Assembly (NCBI RefSeq): GCF_003323735.1
Contig: NZ_QOIM01000026.1
Location: forward strand, 62,001 to 126,000
DNA length: 64,000 nucleotides
Direction of reading: 5' to 3'
From: Streptomyces reniochalinae
GTDB lineage: Bacteria; Actinomycetota; Actinomycetes; Streptomycetales; Streptomycetaceae
The first letter of the stretch is position 1. Every line of letters begins with the position of its first letter. Below are positions 24,843 to 33,417 of this stretch, one piece after another. The translations under genes were made by a program, and so were the position numbers. A model generated the notes under the pieces. That model did no database searches. It was not told the origin of the DNA and saw nothing but the letters and a program-made list of their open reading frames with translations.

Positions 24843-25430
24843 TCAGCTCTGGGACCGGCACCGGTGGAAACGGCGGTGCAGCTCGCGGAGTTCGTCCGCC
24901 AGGTCCGGGACAGGACCGCGCACCGGTACGTCGGGCAGCACCTCTTCGATCGCCAGCGGGCGGACGGGAGCAGCGGGAACGTCCCATGCGGCGAGCCACT
25001 CGGTGAGCTGAGCGGTGGAGTGCGCGTAGACGATACGGCCGAGCCCGGCCCAGCCGTGCGCGGCGGAGCACATCGCGCAGTGCTCACCTGAGGTGAACAC
25101 CGTGGCGGCCGCCCGGTCCCGCGCGGTCAGGTGGTCGACGGCCCAGCGCGCCAGCGCGAACTCCGGGTGGCGAGTGCGGTCGTCGAGGCTGTGCACACGG
25201 TTCCGGTCCTCCGCGAGCGACTGGCCGTCGGCGCCGACCAGCACCGAGCCGAAGGGCTCGTCCCCTGCCGCGAGGGCCTCGGCGGCCAGCTCCACGGCCC
25301 TGTGCAGGTGAGACAGCTCGGCGGCGGTCAGCCCGGTCGGTTCACCAGCCGTTCCACCAGTCCCATCGGTCGGTTCGCCCGTCGTTCCATCGGTCGGTTC
25401 ATCGGTCGTCAAGGTCGTACTCCTCGCCAT
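24843..25430 (-). CDS. Nucleoside/cytidine deaminase-like protein
   Basis: This zinc-dependent deaminase of the CDA/GuaD/TadA superfamily has about 195 residues. The proton shuttle and first zinc ligand are in HPEFALARWA (about residue 100), and the other zinc ligands are in SGEHCAMCSAA (about residue 128). The usual PCxxC has His in place of Pro (EHCAMC), a variant seen in one actinobacterial subgroup. An N-terminal Thr/Gly/Glu-rich segment (residues 5-30) is made of short repeats. The start is uncertain: ATG 25430 lacks a clear ribosome site and ATG 25484 is an alternative. Substrate (guanine, cytidine or another base) is not settled by the sequence. Confidence 0.7.
   Translation of the reverse strand: MARSTTLTTDEPTDGTTGEPTDGTGGTAGEPTGLTAAELSHLHRAVELAAEALAAGDEPFGSVLVGADGQSLAEDRNRVHSLDDRTRHPEFALARWAVDHLTARDRAAATVFTSGEHCAMCSAAHGWAGLGRIVYAHSTAQLTEWLAAWDVPAAPVRPLAIEEVLPDVPVRGPVPDLADELRELHRRFHRCRSQS
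25339..25412. repeat. Short degenerate tandem repeats in the deaminase N terminus
   Basis: Units beginning GTCGGTTC recur three times (spacing about 24-48 bases) with CATCG between. On the minus strand they encode EPTDGT/GEPTDG-type repeats. They are in frame, so copy number may vary without breaking the gene. Confidence 0.5.
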
Positions 25431-25638
25431 ACGGTCGGCCACCGTCCGAGCCCACCGCCCCGGCGAGGCCCGGACCGGGACCATGATCGTCCCAGCCTGC
25501 CAGGCACGGCACGCGCTCGCCCAGGACACCGCACGGAGCCGCTGACGTGTCCGCGGCAGCACCGCGATCGGCTCAGGGAGCCCGGCCGGGGCCGGCCGGC
25601 ATACGAAGCTGCGGGCGGCACCGTCGAGTCAGCGCCCG

Positions 25639-25874
25639 TTGGTGAGCGCCGCGGCACCCGCCCGTGCGGACTTCTCGTCGAGCTTGCCGGCGCTCACCGA
25701 CCGCGAGCGCGACATCCTTCGGCCAACTCGCGCGTGGCCTGTCCGACCGCGACATAGCCCAAGCCGTGTTCCGCAGCGAGGCCACCGTCGCGACGGCCGC
25801 ATCCACGGCAGACTCGGCGTCGACACGCGTACCGCGCCCTCTCCGTCGCCACGGAGCAACGCGTCCTGCCGTAG
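25639..25874 (+). pseudogene. Remnant of a LuxR-type DNA-binding domain
   Basis: Joining three frames rebuilds a LuxR/NarL helix-turn-helix: LTDRERDILR in the first frame (25693-25722), LARGLSDRDIAQAVFRSEATV in a second (from 25724; read as LARGLSDRDIA then QAVFRSEATV), RIHGRLGVDTRTA in a third (from 25798), and ALSVATEQRVLP with a TAG stop at 25872-25874 in yet another phase. At least three frameshifts are needed, at about 25723, 25797 and 25836. No receiver or sensor domain is recognisable upstream. It lies between the deaminase and MFS transporter genes and is the only clear gene remnant in the window. Confidence 0.7.
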
Positions 25875-25914
25875 CGCGGCTGCCCGGCGGCGGCACCAGC
25901 ACGCAGGCCCGGGG

Positions 25915-25959
25915 CCGCGAGGGTACGAGGGCGGCGTTCCGTCCCTCGTACCCTCGCGG
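25915..25959. terminator. Strong hairpin terminator at the end of the MHS transporter operon
   Basis: CCGCGAGGGTACGAGGG (25915-25931) is exactly inverted at 25943-25959 with an 11-base loop. It begins 9 bases beyond the transporter stop codon on the minus strand. There is no U-tract. Confidence 0.8.
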
Positions 25960-25967
25960 CAAGCCGC

Positions 25968-27323
25968 CTACTTCTCCAGCACGCTCGTCCGGGTGAGCGG
26001 CAGGTGCACGGTCTCCCGGAAGGAGAAGAGCACCACCAGGGCCGAGACGGCCGCCACGATCATCAGATAGAACCCGGGTGCGAGTGGGCTCCCGGCGAGC
26101 GAGACCACGCCCGTGGCCACGAACGGCGCGGTGCCGCCGAAGAGCACGTACGCGGCGGTGTATCCGATGGCCGAACCGCTCGCCCGCAACTGTCCGGGGA
26201 ACATCTCGACCATCGCCGGTACGTTGGAGGTGCCGATGATCGCGACGAGGACGGCCAGAACCGTGGCTCCCACGACGGCTCCGGGCAGCCCGGTGCCGAT
26301 CAGCCAGAAGGCCGGGAGAGTCGCCACAGCGAAGCCGCCGCAGGCCACCAGCAGCATCGGTTTGCGTCCGAAGCGGTCGCTGGCCGCTGCCATCAGCGGG
26401 CATGCCGCGCTGTAGGCGAGCATCGCCACCACGCTGGTGAGCATCGCCTCCGCCTTGCTGTAGCCGACCTCCTCCGACATGTAGGCGATCATGTAGCTGC
26501 TCATCAGGTAGTAGCCGATCGCGTTGGTGATGCTGTAGCCGAACAGCGTCAGCACCTGCCTGCGGCACACCCGCCACGCGTCCCGCAGCGGCGCCTTGTG
26601 CACCGCGTCGCGCTTCTCCATCGCCCGGAAGACCGGGGTGTCCTGGATCCGGCTGCGCAGGTAGAGGCCGATCAGACCGAGCGGCCCCGCCAGCAGGAAC
26701 GGAACCCGCCAGCCCCAGCTGTTCAGCGCCGCCTCGTCGAGGGAGGAGGTGATGGCCAGGCCCGTCATGGCGCCCGCCACCGAGGCCAGGCCGACCGTGA
26801 GCGGGACGACGCTGGCGTAACGGGCACGGCGCCCGTCGGGGGCGTACTCCATGATGAAGGCCGCCGCACCGGTGTACTCGCCTCCGGTGGAGAAGCCCTG
26901 CACCGCGCGGAGCAGGAAGAGCAGTACGGGCGCGGTGAGGCCGAGTGTGGCGTAGCCGGGCAGCAGCCCGATCAGGAACGTCGAGCCGCTCATGCACAGC
27001 ACGCTCAGCGCCAGCATGCGGTTGCGGCCGATCCGGTCGCCGTAGCGGCCGAAGAAGGCGGCACCCAGCGGGCGGGCGATGAAGCCGCCGGCGAAGACCG
27101 CCCAGGTGGCCAGGAGGGCGGCCGTCGGGTCGTACTGGGGGAAGAAGAGCCCGGCGATGGTGGCGGACATGATCGCGTACGCGCCGGAGTCGAACCACTC
27201 GACGAAGTTGCCGACGGCGGTGGCCGCGGTGACCTTGCGCCGCACCCCGCTCTCCTCGGCGGGGTCGGCCGTCTGCTTGGCGGGGGGTTCCTGCGGTGCC
27301 GGAATCCAGCGGTCCGTCGTCAT
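25968..27323 (-). CDS. MHS-family MFS transporter (metabolite:H+ symporter)
   Basis: This 12-helix major facilitator of the metabolite:H+ symporter (MHS) subfamily, the group that carries shikimate, alpha-ketoglutarate, proline/betaine and aromatic acids, has 451 residues. The family mark GNFVEWFDSGAYAIMS is at about residues 38-53. The conserved loop after helix 2 reads FGRYGDRIGRNRML, and the symmetric one in the C half is SDRFGRKPMLL. LRAVQGFSTGGEYTGAA in helix 4 is typical of MHS proteins. It is the last gene of a three-gene operon after the acyl-CoA ligase, 21 bases away, so it probably imports the acid that the ligase activates. Confidence 0.85.
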   Translation of the reverse strand: MTTDRWIPAPQEPPAKQTADPAEESGVRRKVTAATAVGNFVEWFDSGAYAIMSATIAGLFFPQYDPTAALLATWAVFAGGFIARPLGAAFFGRYGDRIGRNRMLALSVLCMSGSTFLIGLLPGYATLGLTAPVLLFLLRAVQGFSTGGEYTGAAAFIMEYAPDGRRARYASVVPLTVGLASVAGAMTGLAITSSLDEAALNSWGWRVPFLLAGPLGLIGLYLRSRIQDTPVFRAMEKRDAVHKAPLRDAWRVCRRQVLTLFGYSITNAIGYYLMSSYMIAYMSEEVGYSKAEAMLTSVVAMLAYSAACPLMAAASDRFGRKPMLLVACGGFAVATLPAFWLIGTGLPGAVVGATVLAVLVAIIGTSNVPAMVEMFPGQLRASGSAIGYTAAYVLFGGTAPFVATGVVSLAGSPLAPGFYLMIVAAVSALVVLFSFRETVHLPLTRTSVLEK

Positions 27324-27344
27324 GTCCGTCGTCCTCCTGGTCGG

Positions 27345-28940
27345 CTACGCGGCGTCGGGGTCGGCAGGGCTGGTGTCGCGTGCGCGCAGCGCGCCGCGCT
27401 GGATCTTTCCGGTCGCCGAGCGCGGCAGTTCGTCGGCGAACTCGACCAGTCGCGGGTAGGCGAACCGGGAGTGCGCGGCGCGGGCGAAGTCCGAGATCTC
27501 CCGTGCGAGCGCCTCGCTCGGCTCGTATCCGGGAGTCAGCTCGATCCAGGCCTTGACGGCCTGGCCGCGCACCGGGTCCGGCACTCCGACGACGCCCGCC
27601 TCGGCGACCGCGGGATGGTCCCGCAGCACCGCCTCCACCTCGTAGGGTCCGACGCGGTATCCGGACGTCTTGATGACGTCGTCGGTGCGGCCGAGGAACC
27701 AGAAGTAGCCGTCCTCGTCCATCACGGCCTGGTCCTTGGTCCGGTACCAGGTGCCGCCGAACGTCTCGGCGGCGGCCTCGGGCCGGTTCCAGTACCCCAG
27801 CGGGTACTGCGGGTTCGACCCGGCGCGCAGGCAGATCTCGCCGGGTTCTCCGACGGGCACCTCGCGGTCGTCCGCGTCCAGCAGCGCGACGTCCCAGCCG
27901 GGCAGGGGCCGGCCCATCGAGCCCGGCTTGACCGGAACGCCGGGGAAGTTTCCGAGCAGCGGGTACGACTCGGTGGAGCCGTAGTAGTCCAGCGGGGTCA
28001 CGCCGAACTGGGCGCGGAACCACTCGATGAGTTCCGGGGTGAGCGGCTCGTTGGAGCAGCACACCACGCGCAGCACCTGCGGGTAGCGACTGCCCGCGTC
28101 CGGGACGGCCTGCATCATCTTACGCAAGAAGGTCGGGTTGACCAGGGCCGTCGTGACCCGGTTGCGGGACATCGCCGCCAGCAGCCCCTCCGGGTCGAAG
28201 CCGCCTGCCGGCCGGTGGACGAGGTGGACGGCGCCCGCACGCAGCGGCCCCATCAACTTGGCCATGGACCAGGCCCAGTCTCCGGCACCGTAGAACACGT
28301 CGCCGGGCCGCAGGTCGTGGCAGTACCGGAACTCGTTGTGCCCGAGCAGGGTGCGGTGGGCGTGCACGATGCCCTTGGCGGCGCCGGTGGTGCCGGAGGT
28401 GTAGAAGATGAGCGCCGGGTCGTCGGGCGCTGTGTCCGCGGTGTCGAACTCACGCGGCAGCGCGCCGATGGCGGGATCGTCGACGTTGACGACCGTGCCG
28501 GAGAAACCGCCGGCACGCTCCAGCGCGGCGGTCTCGGTCACCAGGACGGTGGCGCCCGAGTCGGCCAGCCTGTACCGGATCGGTTCGTCGGCCCACAGCA
28601 GGGACATCGTCACCAGGACGGCCCCCGTGCGCAGCACGCCGAGGTAGGTGGCGGGGGTGTCGGTGCGCTGCGGCAGCAGCACCGCCACCCGGTCGCCCTT
28701 GCGGACGCCGGTCCTGTGCAGCTCGGCGGCGATCTGCCGCGAGCGGTCCTGGACCCGCTGCCAGGTCACCTCCTCGCGGTGGCCGGTGTGGTCCTCGAAG
28801 ATCAGCGCGAGCTTGTCTCCGGGGTGCCGGTCGGCGACGTCGGCCGCCATGTTGTAGCGCGCGGGCACGCTCCACCGGTGTTCCTCGACGAGCCTGCGGT
28901 AGGTGGCCTCCCCGGTGGACGGGGTGAGGCTGGTACTCAT
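27345..28940 (-). CDS. AMP-dependent acyl-CoA ligase (benzoate/medium-chain acyl-CoA synthetase type)
   Basis: This ANL-superfamily ligase makes an acyl-CoA from a carboxylic acid, ATP and CoA through an acyl-AMP. The P-loop is YTSGTTGAAKGIVHAH (about residues 183-198), the A5-type motif is YGSTESYPL (about 325), the A7-type GYWNRPEAAAETF and TKDQAVMDEDGYFWFLGR (about 400-425), and the hinge/A8 region is GYRVGPYEVE. The catalytic lysine is in RSATGKIQRGALR (about 514-526). At 531 residues it is full length. It resembles benzoate- and medium-chain-acid ligases; the exact substrate is not readable. It sits between the enoyl-CoA hydratase and the MHS transporter in one operon. ATG 28940 is chosen; ATG 28961 would add seven residues. 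Confidence 0.82.
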   Translation of the reverse strand: MSTSLTPSTGEATYRRLVEEHRWSVPARYNMAADVADRHPGDKLALIFEDHTGHREEVTWQRVQDRSRQIAAELHRTGVRKGDRVAVLLPQRTDTPATYLGVLRTGAVLVTMSLLWADEPIRYRLADSGATVLVTETAALERAGGFSGTVVNVDDPAIGALPREFDTADTAPDDPALIFYTSGTTGAAKGIVHAHRTLLGHNEFRYCHDLRPGDVFYGAGDWAWSMAKLMGPLRAGAVHLVHRPAGGFDPEGLLAAMSRNRVTTALVNPTFLRKMMQAVPDAGSRYPQVLRVVCCSNEPLTPELIEWFRAQFGVTPLDYYGSTESYPLLGNFPGVPVKPGSMGRPLPGWDVALLDADDREVPVGEPGEICLRAGSNPQYPLGYWNRPEAAAETFGGTWYRTKDQAVMDEDGYFWFLGRTDDVIKTSGYRVGPYEVEAVLRDHPAVAEAGVVGVPDPVRGQAVKAWIELTPGYEPSEALAREISDFARAAHSRFAYPRLVEFADELPRSATGKIQRGALRARDTSPADPDAA

Positions 28941-29032
28941 GGGGGTGGGGGTTCCTCTCATACAGATGAGCGCGACCGGTCTCGGGGATGACTGCGCCCT
29001 GTGCGGCAACCGGTGCCGGGCGGCGAGTTCGG

Positions 29033-29833
29033 TCAGCGGCGGCGGCCGGCCAGGAAGCGGGCCATCTCGCGCTGCGGCTCGCCCGTCGCGTAGGCGGCCG
29101 TGTGCACCTTCTTGGCCGCGGCGATCGCCTCGTCGAGCCCCGCGTCGTCCAGCTCGCGGATCCGGCCCTTGGTGAGAGCGACCGCGCCGGGCGGGAACTC
29201 CGCGAGCCGGGCGGCCTCGGCCAGCGCCTCCGCCCTGACCTCGTCCGCGGCGACGAGCCGGCTGAGCAGTCCGAGCCGCTGGGCCTCGGTGCCGTCCACG
29301 AGCCGCCCCGTGAGCGCGAACTCCGTGGTCTTCGCCCGGCCGAGGATGCCCCGCATGGCCCAGATGCCGGTGATGCTGGGGATACCGGAGAGCACTTCCG
29401 GCTGGCCCATCTTCACCTCGGCGTGACCGATGCGCAGATCGGCCAGGAGCGCGAACTGGAACCCCGATCCCGCGGCCACTCCGTTGACGGCGGCGACGGT
29501 GGGCTTCTCCAGCCCTCGCAGCACGCGGAAGAGGCGGCCGAAGTCGTCGATCCACGCTGCGGCCGCGGCGTGGTCGTCCGGGTCGATGGCGGCCGTCTCC
29601 GCGAGATCCTGGCCGGCGCAGAAGGCCCGGCCCGCGCCGGTGAGGACCACCGCGCGGCACTTCTCGTCGGCGCCCAGCGTCTCGAGCGCCGCGATCAGCT
29701 CCTCGCGCATCGGGCCGGTCCATGCGTTGAGCTTCTCCGGGCGGTTGAGCGTCACTTCCGCGACGAAGGTCTGGGTGGACGCGCCCTGTACCGGGTGCTC
29801 GTCGACGATGACGGTGCTGCTCGTCTCGGTCAT
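29033..29833 (-). CDS. Enoyl-CoA hydratase/isomerase family protein
   Basis: This crotonase-fold enzyme of 266 residues acts on an acyl-CoA thioester in the cytoplasm. The N-terminal TLNRPEKLNAW, the oxyanion-hole region AGRAFCAGQDL (about residues 67-77) and the second signature KPTVAAVNGVAAGSGFQFALLADLRIG (split: KPTVAAVNGVAAGSG, FQFALLADLRIG; about 110-136) are all present. Catalytic acid positions are covered by MGQPEVLSGIPSITG. It is the first gene of an operon with the acyl-CoA ligase (92 bases downstream) and transporter, divergent from a LysR gene. The operon probably degrades a short or aromatic carboxylic acid. The start ATG 29833 has GAAAGG upstream. Confidence 0.83.
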   Translation of the reverse strand: MTETSSTVIVDEHPVQGASTQTFVAEVTLNRPEKLNAWTGPMREELIAALETLGADEKCRAVVLTGAGRAFCAGQDLAETAAIDPDDHAAAAAWIDDFGRLFRVLRGLEKPTVAAVNGVAAGSGFQFALLADLRIGHAEVKMGQPEVLSGIPSITGIWAMRGILGRAKTTEFALTGRLVDGTEAQRLGLLSRLVAADEVRAEALAEAARLAEFPPGAVALTKGRIRELDDAGLDEAIAAAKKVHTAAYATGEPQREMARFLAGRRR

Positions 29834-29997
29834 GGAAGAAGGTGCCTTTCTCCGGGTGTGCCCACGCGGCGACGGACGCGCCGCAGCGCACGGTGAATCG
29901 GGGATGGGGGCGCATCGCCCGTGAACGGGCGTCCCGTGAGCAGTCATGCAAGCAGCGCGGGTCGGGCCCCGGCCAACACCAATGCGGACCCTCGGTG

Positions 29998-30012
29998 ATA
30001 TCGCAGCGATAT
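29998..30012. promoter_or_regulatory. LysR operator palindrome overlapping the lysR-type promoter
   Basis: ATATCGCAGCGATAT is a perfect 7-1-7 palindrome, ending 9 bases before ATG 30022. A -10-like TATGGT overlaps its right edge and lies 6 bases before the start codon with no ribosome site. The geometry predicts a leaderless message whose promoter is covered when the regulator binds. Confidence 0.6.
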
Positions 30013-30021
30013 GGTCCGGCC

Positions 30022-30984
30022 ATGGAACTCCGTCACCTGCGCTATTTCGCCGTGCTGGCCGAGGAACTGCACTTCGGCAGAGCCGCGGACCGGCTGCACA
30101 TGGCCCAGCCGCCGCTGTCGCAGCGCATCCGCGACCTGGAGCGCGAGATGGGGGTACGACTGTTCGACCGCACCCGGCACCGCGTCCAGCTCACCGAGGC
30201 GGGTGCGCTGCTGCTGGAGTACGTCAGGCCGGTACTGGTCGGGGTGGACAGCGCCCGTGAGGCGATGCGCCGGATCCGGCCCGGGGAGGCGGGGGTCCTG
30301 CGGGTGGGCGTACCGCCCGACACCACGCCCGTGGTGTTGCCGACGCTGACCGCGGGCCTCACCCGCCGGGTGCCGGACGTCCTGATCGACCTGCACGAGC
30401 TGACCACGGACGAGCAGCTTTCCCGGCTGCGAGAGGGGGAGTTGGACGCGGGCGTGGTCCGCCACCCCTCGGACACGATAGGTCTGGAATCCGGCCCGGT
30501 GGCGCGGCGTGAGCTGGGTGTCGTCCTGCCGGCGGACCACCCGCTGGCAGCCGGCACGGGCACCGCTTCCCGCGCGGTGCGCATGCGGGACCTCGACGGC
30601 GCACCGCTGGTCATCTTCCCCCGCGCGATGGCACCCCGGCTCTACGACCACATGCTCACCATCTGCCGCGACGAAGGGTTCCTCCCCGGTTCCATCCGCC
30701 ACGCCCGCAACCCGAACTTCGTCCAGGGGCTCGTGCTGGCCGGGCGGGGTGTCCATCTGAACGAGCCCCCCGGCACGCCCCTGCCCGACGGGTTGGTCTG
30801 GCGGCGGTTGGAGGGGGCGCCGCTGGCCTGGCTCACGTCGGTCGTCTGGGTCCCGAGCCGCCACAACGAGACCATCGCCGCCTTCACCGAGGCCGTGTCG
30901 GAGGGACTGGCCGCGGCGGGTCACCACATGGAGGACCCTGCTGCTTCCGCGCCAGCTGTGTTCGAGCCGCCCGCCTCGGGCTGA
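30022..30984 (+). CDS. LysR-family transcriptional regulator
   Basis: This LysR-type activator/repressor has 320 residues. The winged helix at the N terminus is typical (MELRHLRYFAVLAEELHFGR, then AADRLHMAQPPLSQRIRDLE; residues 1-40), followed by two alpha/beta effector-binding subdomains starting near residue 90 (VLRVGVPPDTTPVVLP). It is divergent from the enoyl-CoA hydratase/acyl-CoA ligase/MHS transporter operon and probably controls it, with an acid or its CoA ester as co-inducer. The palindrome at 29998-30012 is its likely own operator. Confidence 0.85.
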   Translation: MELRHLRYFAVLAEELHFGRAADRLHMAQPPLSQRIRDLEREMGVRLFDRTRHRVQLTEAGALLLEYVRPVLVGVDSAREAMRRIRPGEAGVLRVGVPPDTTPVVLPTLTAGLTRRVPDVLIDLHELTTDEQLSRLREGELDAGVVRHPSDTIGLESGPVARRELGVVLPADHPLAAGTGTASRAVRMRDLDGAPLVIFPRAMAPRLYDHMLTICRDEGFLPGSIRHARNPNFVQGLVLAGRGVHLNEPPGTPLPDGLVWRRLEGAPLAWLTSVVWVPSRHNETIAAFTEAVSEGLAAAGHHMEDPAASAPAVFEPPASG

Positions 30985-31150
30985 GTCCGGGAGTGTGAAG
31001 GGCTGACGCGCTGGAGTGCTGAGGCACTGACGGGTTGAGGCGTTCAAGGGGTGACGCGCTGGGGGCCGCACCCCCCCCGGGCTTGCCTCGACAGGGCTGC
31101 GCCGAGGCCGGGCCCGACCGCCTTGCCCAGGGTTTGGCATGCTGGAGCGC

Positions 31151-31846
31151 ATGAGCAGTCCCTCCGCCCGCCCGGCGGTCGTCTTCGACCTCGACGGCAC
31201 ACTCGTCGACAGTGAGCCGCACTACTACGAGGCGGGCAGGCAACTCCTGGCCGCGCACGGCGTGCCCCACTTCTCCTGGGAGGAGCACTCACGGTTCATC
31301 GGGATCGGCACCCGGGAGACCCTGGAGACCCTGCGCCGCGTGCACGGGCTGACGACTCCGGTGGACGAGCTGCTGGCGGAGAAGAACCGCCTCTACCTGC
31401 AACTGGCGCACTCGGGCACGGAGGTGTTCCCGGAGATGCGGAAACTGGTCGAGCGCCTGCACTCCGCCGGCGTTCCGCTGATTGTCGCCTCCGGGTCGTC
31501 GCGCGCCGCCATCGACGCCGTCCTCGGTGCGACGAGCCTCGATGCCCTGCTGCCGCTGCGCGTCTCGGCCGAGGAGGTGGCGCACGGCAAGCCGGAGCCG
31601 GACGTTTTCCTGGAGGCCGCGCGCAGGCTGGACGCCGAGCCGGCCGACTGCGTGGTCCTGGAGGATGCCACGCCCGGCGCTGAGGCGGCACACCGTGCCG
31701 GTATGCGGTGCGTCGCCATTCCCTACGTCCCCGCGACGGCGGAAGACCCGGCCTTCGCGAAGGCGGGTCTGCTGTTCGCGGGCGGACAGCGCGCGTTCGA
31801 CGCCCAGGAGACCTACGACTGGATCACCGGCGGGACCTCACTCTGA
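31151..31846 (+). CDS. HAD-superfamily hydrolase, beta-phosphoglucomutase-like
   Basis: This HAD phosphatase (subfamily IA, 231 residues) has motif I FDLDGTLVDSE near residues 11-21, motif II VASGSS (about 116), motif III KPEPDVFLEAA with the lysine (about 144) and motif IV VLEDATPGAEAA (about 166). The four-helix cap lies between motif I and II. The specificity of such enzymes (sugar phosphates, phosphoglycolate) is not readable from sequence. ATG 31151 is preferred because GGAG lies 4 bases upstream; an in-frame ATG four codons earlier is possible. Confidence 0.82.
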   Translation: MSSPSARPAVVFDLDGTLVDSEPHYYEAGRQLLAAHGVPHFSWEEHSRFIGIGTRETLETLRRVHGLTTPVDELLAEKNRLYLQLAHSGTEVFPEMRKLVERLHSAGVPLIVASGSSRAAIDAVLGATSLDALLPLRVSAEEVAHGKPEPDVFLEAARRLDAEPADCVVLEDATPGAEAAHRAGMRCVAIPYVPATAEDPAFAKAGLLFAGGQRAFDAQETYDWITGGTSL

Positions 31847-31945
31847 CCGTCCGGGACGCGCCGGTCTCGTCACCGGCCTGGAGCAGGTTCCGCGGGGGCG
31901 GAAAACGCGTGGCGCGCCGCGGAGACGGGCGGTACGGTCTCGGCG

Positions 31946-32002
31946 ATGACTTCGCATTCTTCTGAGGGATTGGAGGTCCTGTCCGCGCAAGGTGAGTGCT
32001 GA
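31946..32002 (+). CDS. Possible 18-codon leader peptide
   Basis: ATG 31946 opens an 18-codon frame (MTSHSSEGLEVLSAQGEC) whose TGA stop overlaps the ATG of the next gene as TGATG. The overlap could couple translation of the two. There is no clear ribosome site before it. I rate it as possible only; the sequence carries one terminal cysteine and no run of a single amino acid that would suggest attenuation. Confidence 0.25.
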   Translation: MTSHSSEGLEVLSAQGEC

Positions 32003-33417
32003 TGGGCGCTCATACCGCGGAGCGGGACTCCCGGCTTTCCTTCTGGCTGCGCGTGCGCGAGTTCGCCGTGCCGCCCTCCATGATCGTTACCGCTACCGCC
32101 CGCCGCCTGTCCGGGGACTGGGCGGGGGCGTGCGCCGCCGCGCACATCGACGTCGACCTCGACCTGCGTTCCGTGGCCCGTATCCGGGGCGGGGAACTCG
32201 CCGCCCGCCTCAGGAACGACCTGCGTCACCTGGCGCCCGACCTGTTGCGCTGGCACATGCCGAGGATCGCTCCCGACGGGCTGCTACGGCCGGGACTGAC
32301 GCTCACGCTGGCCCGTTACGACGCCGCAGGCCCCGACGGCGCGGGCCCCGTGCACCTGGTGGCGCGGACCCCGCCGGCCTGGGCCGACGCCGGCCAGCGC
32401 TTCAGCATCGCCCTGTGGGACGGTTCCCGGTCCGGCCCCGACGCGCCGGCGGGTATCCGCCACCATCCGCACCCTGGGCCCCACCGGCGCTTCCGCCTCG
32501 ATCTGCACCGTCACCTGTGGGACGTACGAAGCACCGACGCTCTGCCGACCCGGTCAGGAGCCGACCGGCCACCCACCGACCGCGGCTGCGACAGTGGCCC
32601 GGAGCTTCCCGGGGTGGGGCCGTGGAGACACCACTGCCCGGTCGACCGCTGGGCGGCCGAGGCGGACATCCTTCTGCGTGGCGAGGGACGGCCCGCAGGC
32701 GCCGTCACCGTACGGCTCGGGGCGCGGCGCCGCCTGGTCCTGAACCTCCGCCCGGACGACGACGGAACCGGACGCCCCGCGAGGTTGCGCAGCGCCACGG
32801 CAACGGACGGCAGCGTCTCGTCCCTGCCGGTCCTGCCCGAGGCCGCCACCTGGACACTGCCCGACCTCGCGCTGCTCCGTGCCGGCCTCGTCGAAGCCGG
32901 CCGGTTGCACCCACTGGTCGCCTCGGCGCTGGTACCCGATCGCTCGCCGACAGGCTCGCCCGTGGCCACGGAGCAGCCGGATGGGTCCCAGGTCGTGGAG
33001 TGCCGGGGCGCACAGCACCGGATCGGCCTCGTCGACGGGGTACTGACCCCGCTGGACCACGATCCGTCCGAGATCCGGCGTGAGGAGTTGCTGGCCGCAC
33101 TGAGCGGAACGCCCCTCCCCTGCCTCCAGGCCATCGACCGGGCCCACCTCAAGCCCGAGTGTCTCGCCGGCGTCCGCGAACGGCTCGACCATGGCGACAA
33201 CGCCGGTGCGCTGGCCGCCGTCGAGAGCCTGCTGGGTCCCGAGGCGGTGTTGCGGAGCGGCGCCCTGCGGGACGAGCTGGAGGCGGCCGCGCAGCGGCGC
33301 ATCACCCACAAACTGTTCAGGGAGGGCCTGGTCGGAGCCGGTCCCCGCCGCGACCACCCGAAGCGTCGCCGCTCGCCCGACCACCGCTCGCACCCCCGCG
33401 ACGCGACCTTCTACTGA
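32002..33417 (+). CDS. Hypothetical protein of a MoxR/vWA module
   Basis: This is a protein of unknown function of about 471 residues, without signal peptide or membrane segment. The N-terminal part has a short beta/alpha pattern (FWLRVREFAVPPSMIVTATA, then DVDLDLRSVARIRGGELAARL, read as two parts). The middle (about 150-330) is arginine- and proline-rich and poorly structured. The C-terminal 130 residues are helical, with IDRAHLKPECLAGVRERLDHG and NAGALAAVESLLGPEAVLRS. It precedes the MoxR ATPase gene by 144 bases in the same direction, and its end is highly basic (RRDHPKRRRSPDHRSHPRD). ATG 32002 with AAGG upstream is chosen; GTG 31996 is an alternative. Confidence 0.6.
   Translation: MGAHTAERDSRLSFWLRVREFAVPPSMIVTATARRLSGDWAGACAAAHIDVDLDLRSVARIRGGELAARLRNDLRHLAPDLLRWHMPRIAPDGLLRPGLTLTLARYDAAGPDGAGPVHLVARTPPAWADAGQRFSIALWDGSRSGPDAPAGIRHHPHPGPHRRFRLDLHRHLWDVRSTDALPTRSGADRPPTDRGCDSGPELPGVGPWRHHCPVDRWAAEADILLRGEGRPAGAVTVRLGARRRLVLNLRPDDDGTGRPARLRSATATDGSVSSLPVLPEAATWTLPDLALLRAGLVEAGRLHPLVASALVPDRSPTGSPVATEQPDGSQVVECRGAQHRIGLVDGVLTPLDHDPSEIRREELLAALSGTPLPCLQAIDRAHLKPECLAGVRERLDHGDNAGALAAVESLLGPEAVLRSGALRDELEAAAQRRITHKLFREGLVGAGPRRDHPKRRRSPDHRSHPRDATFY

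Noticed and set aside
26004..28991. A 995-codon open frame on the plus strand opposite the transporter and ligase genes
   Set aside because: It mirrors the codon bias of two well-identified genes on the other strand and has no domain of its own; long antisense frames are expected at this GC content.
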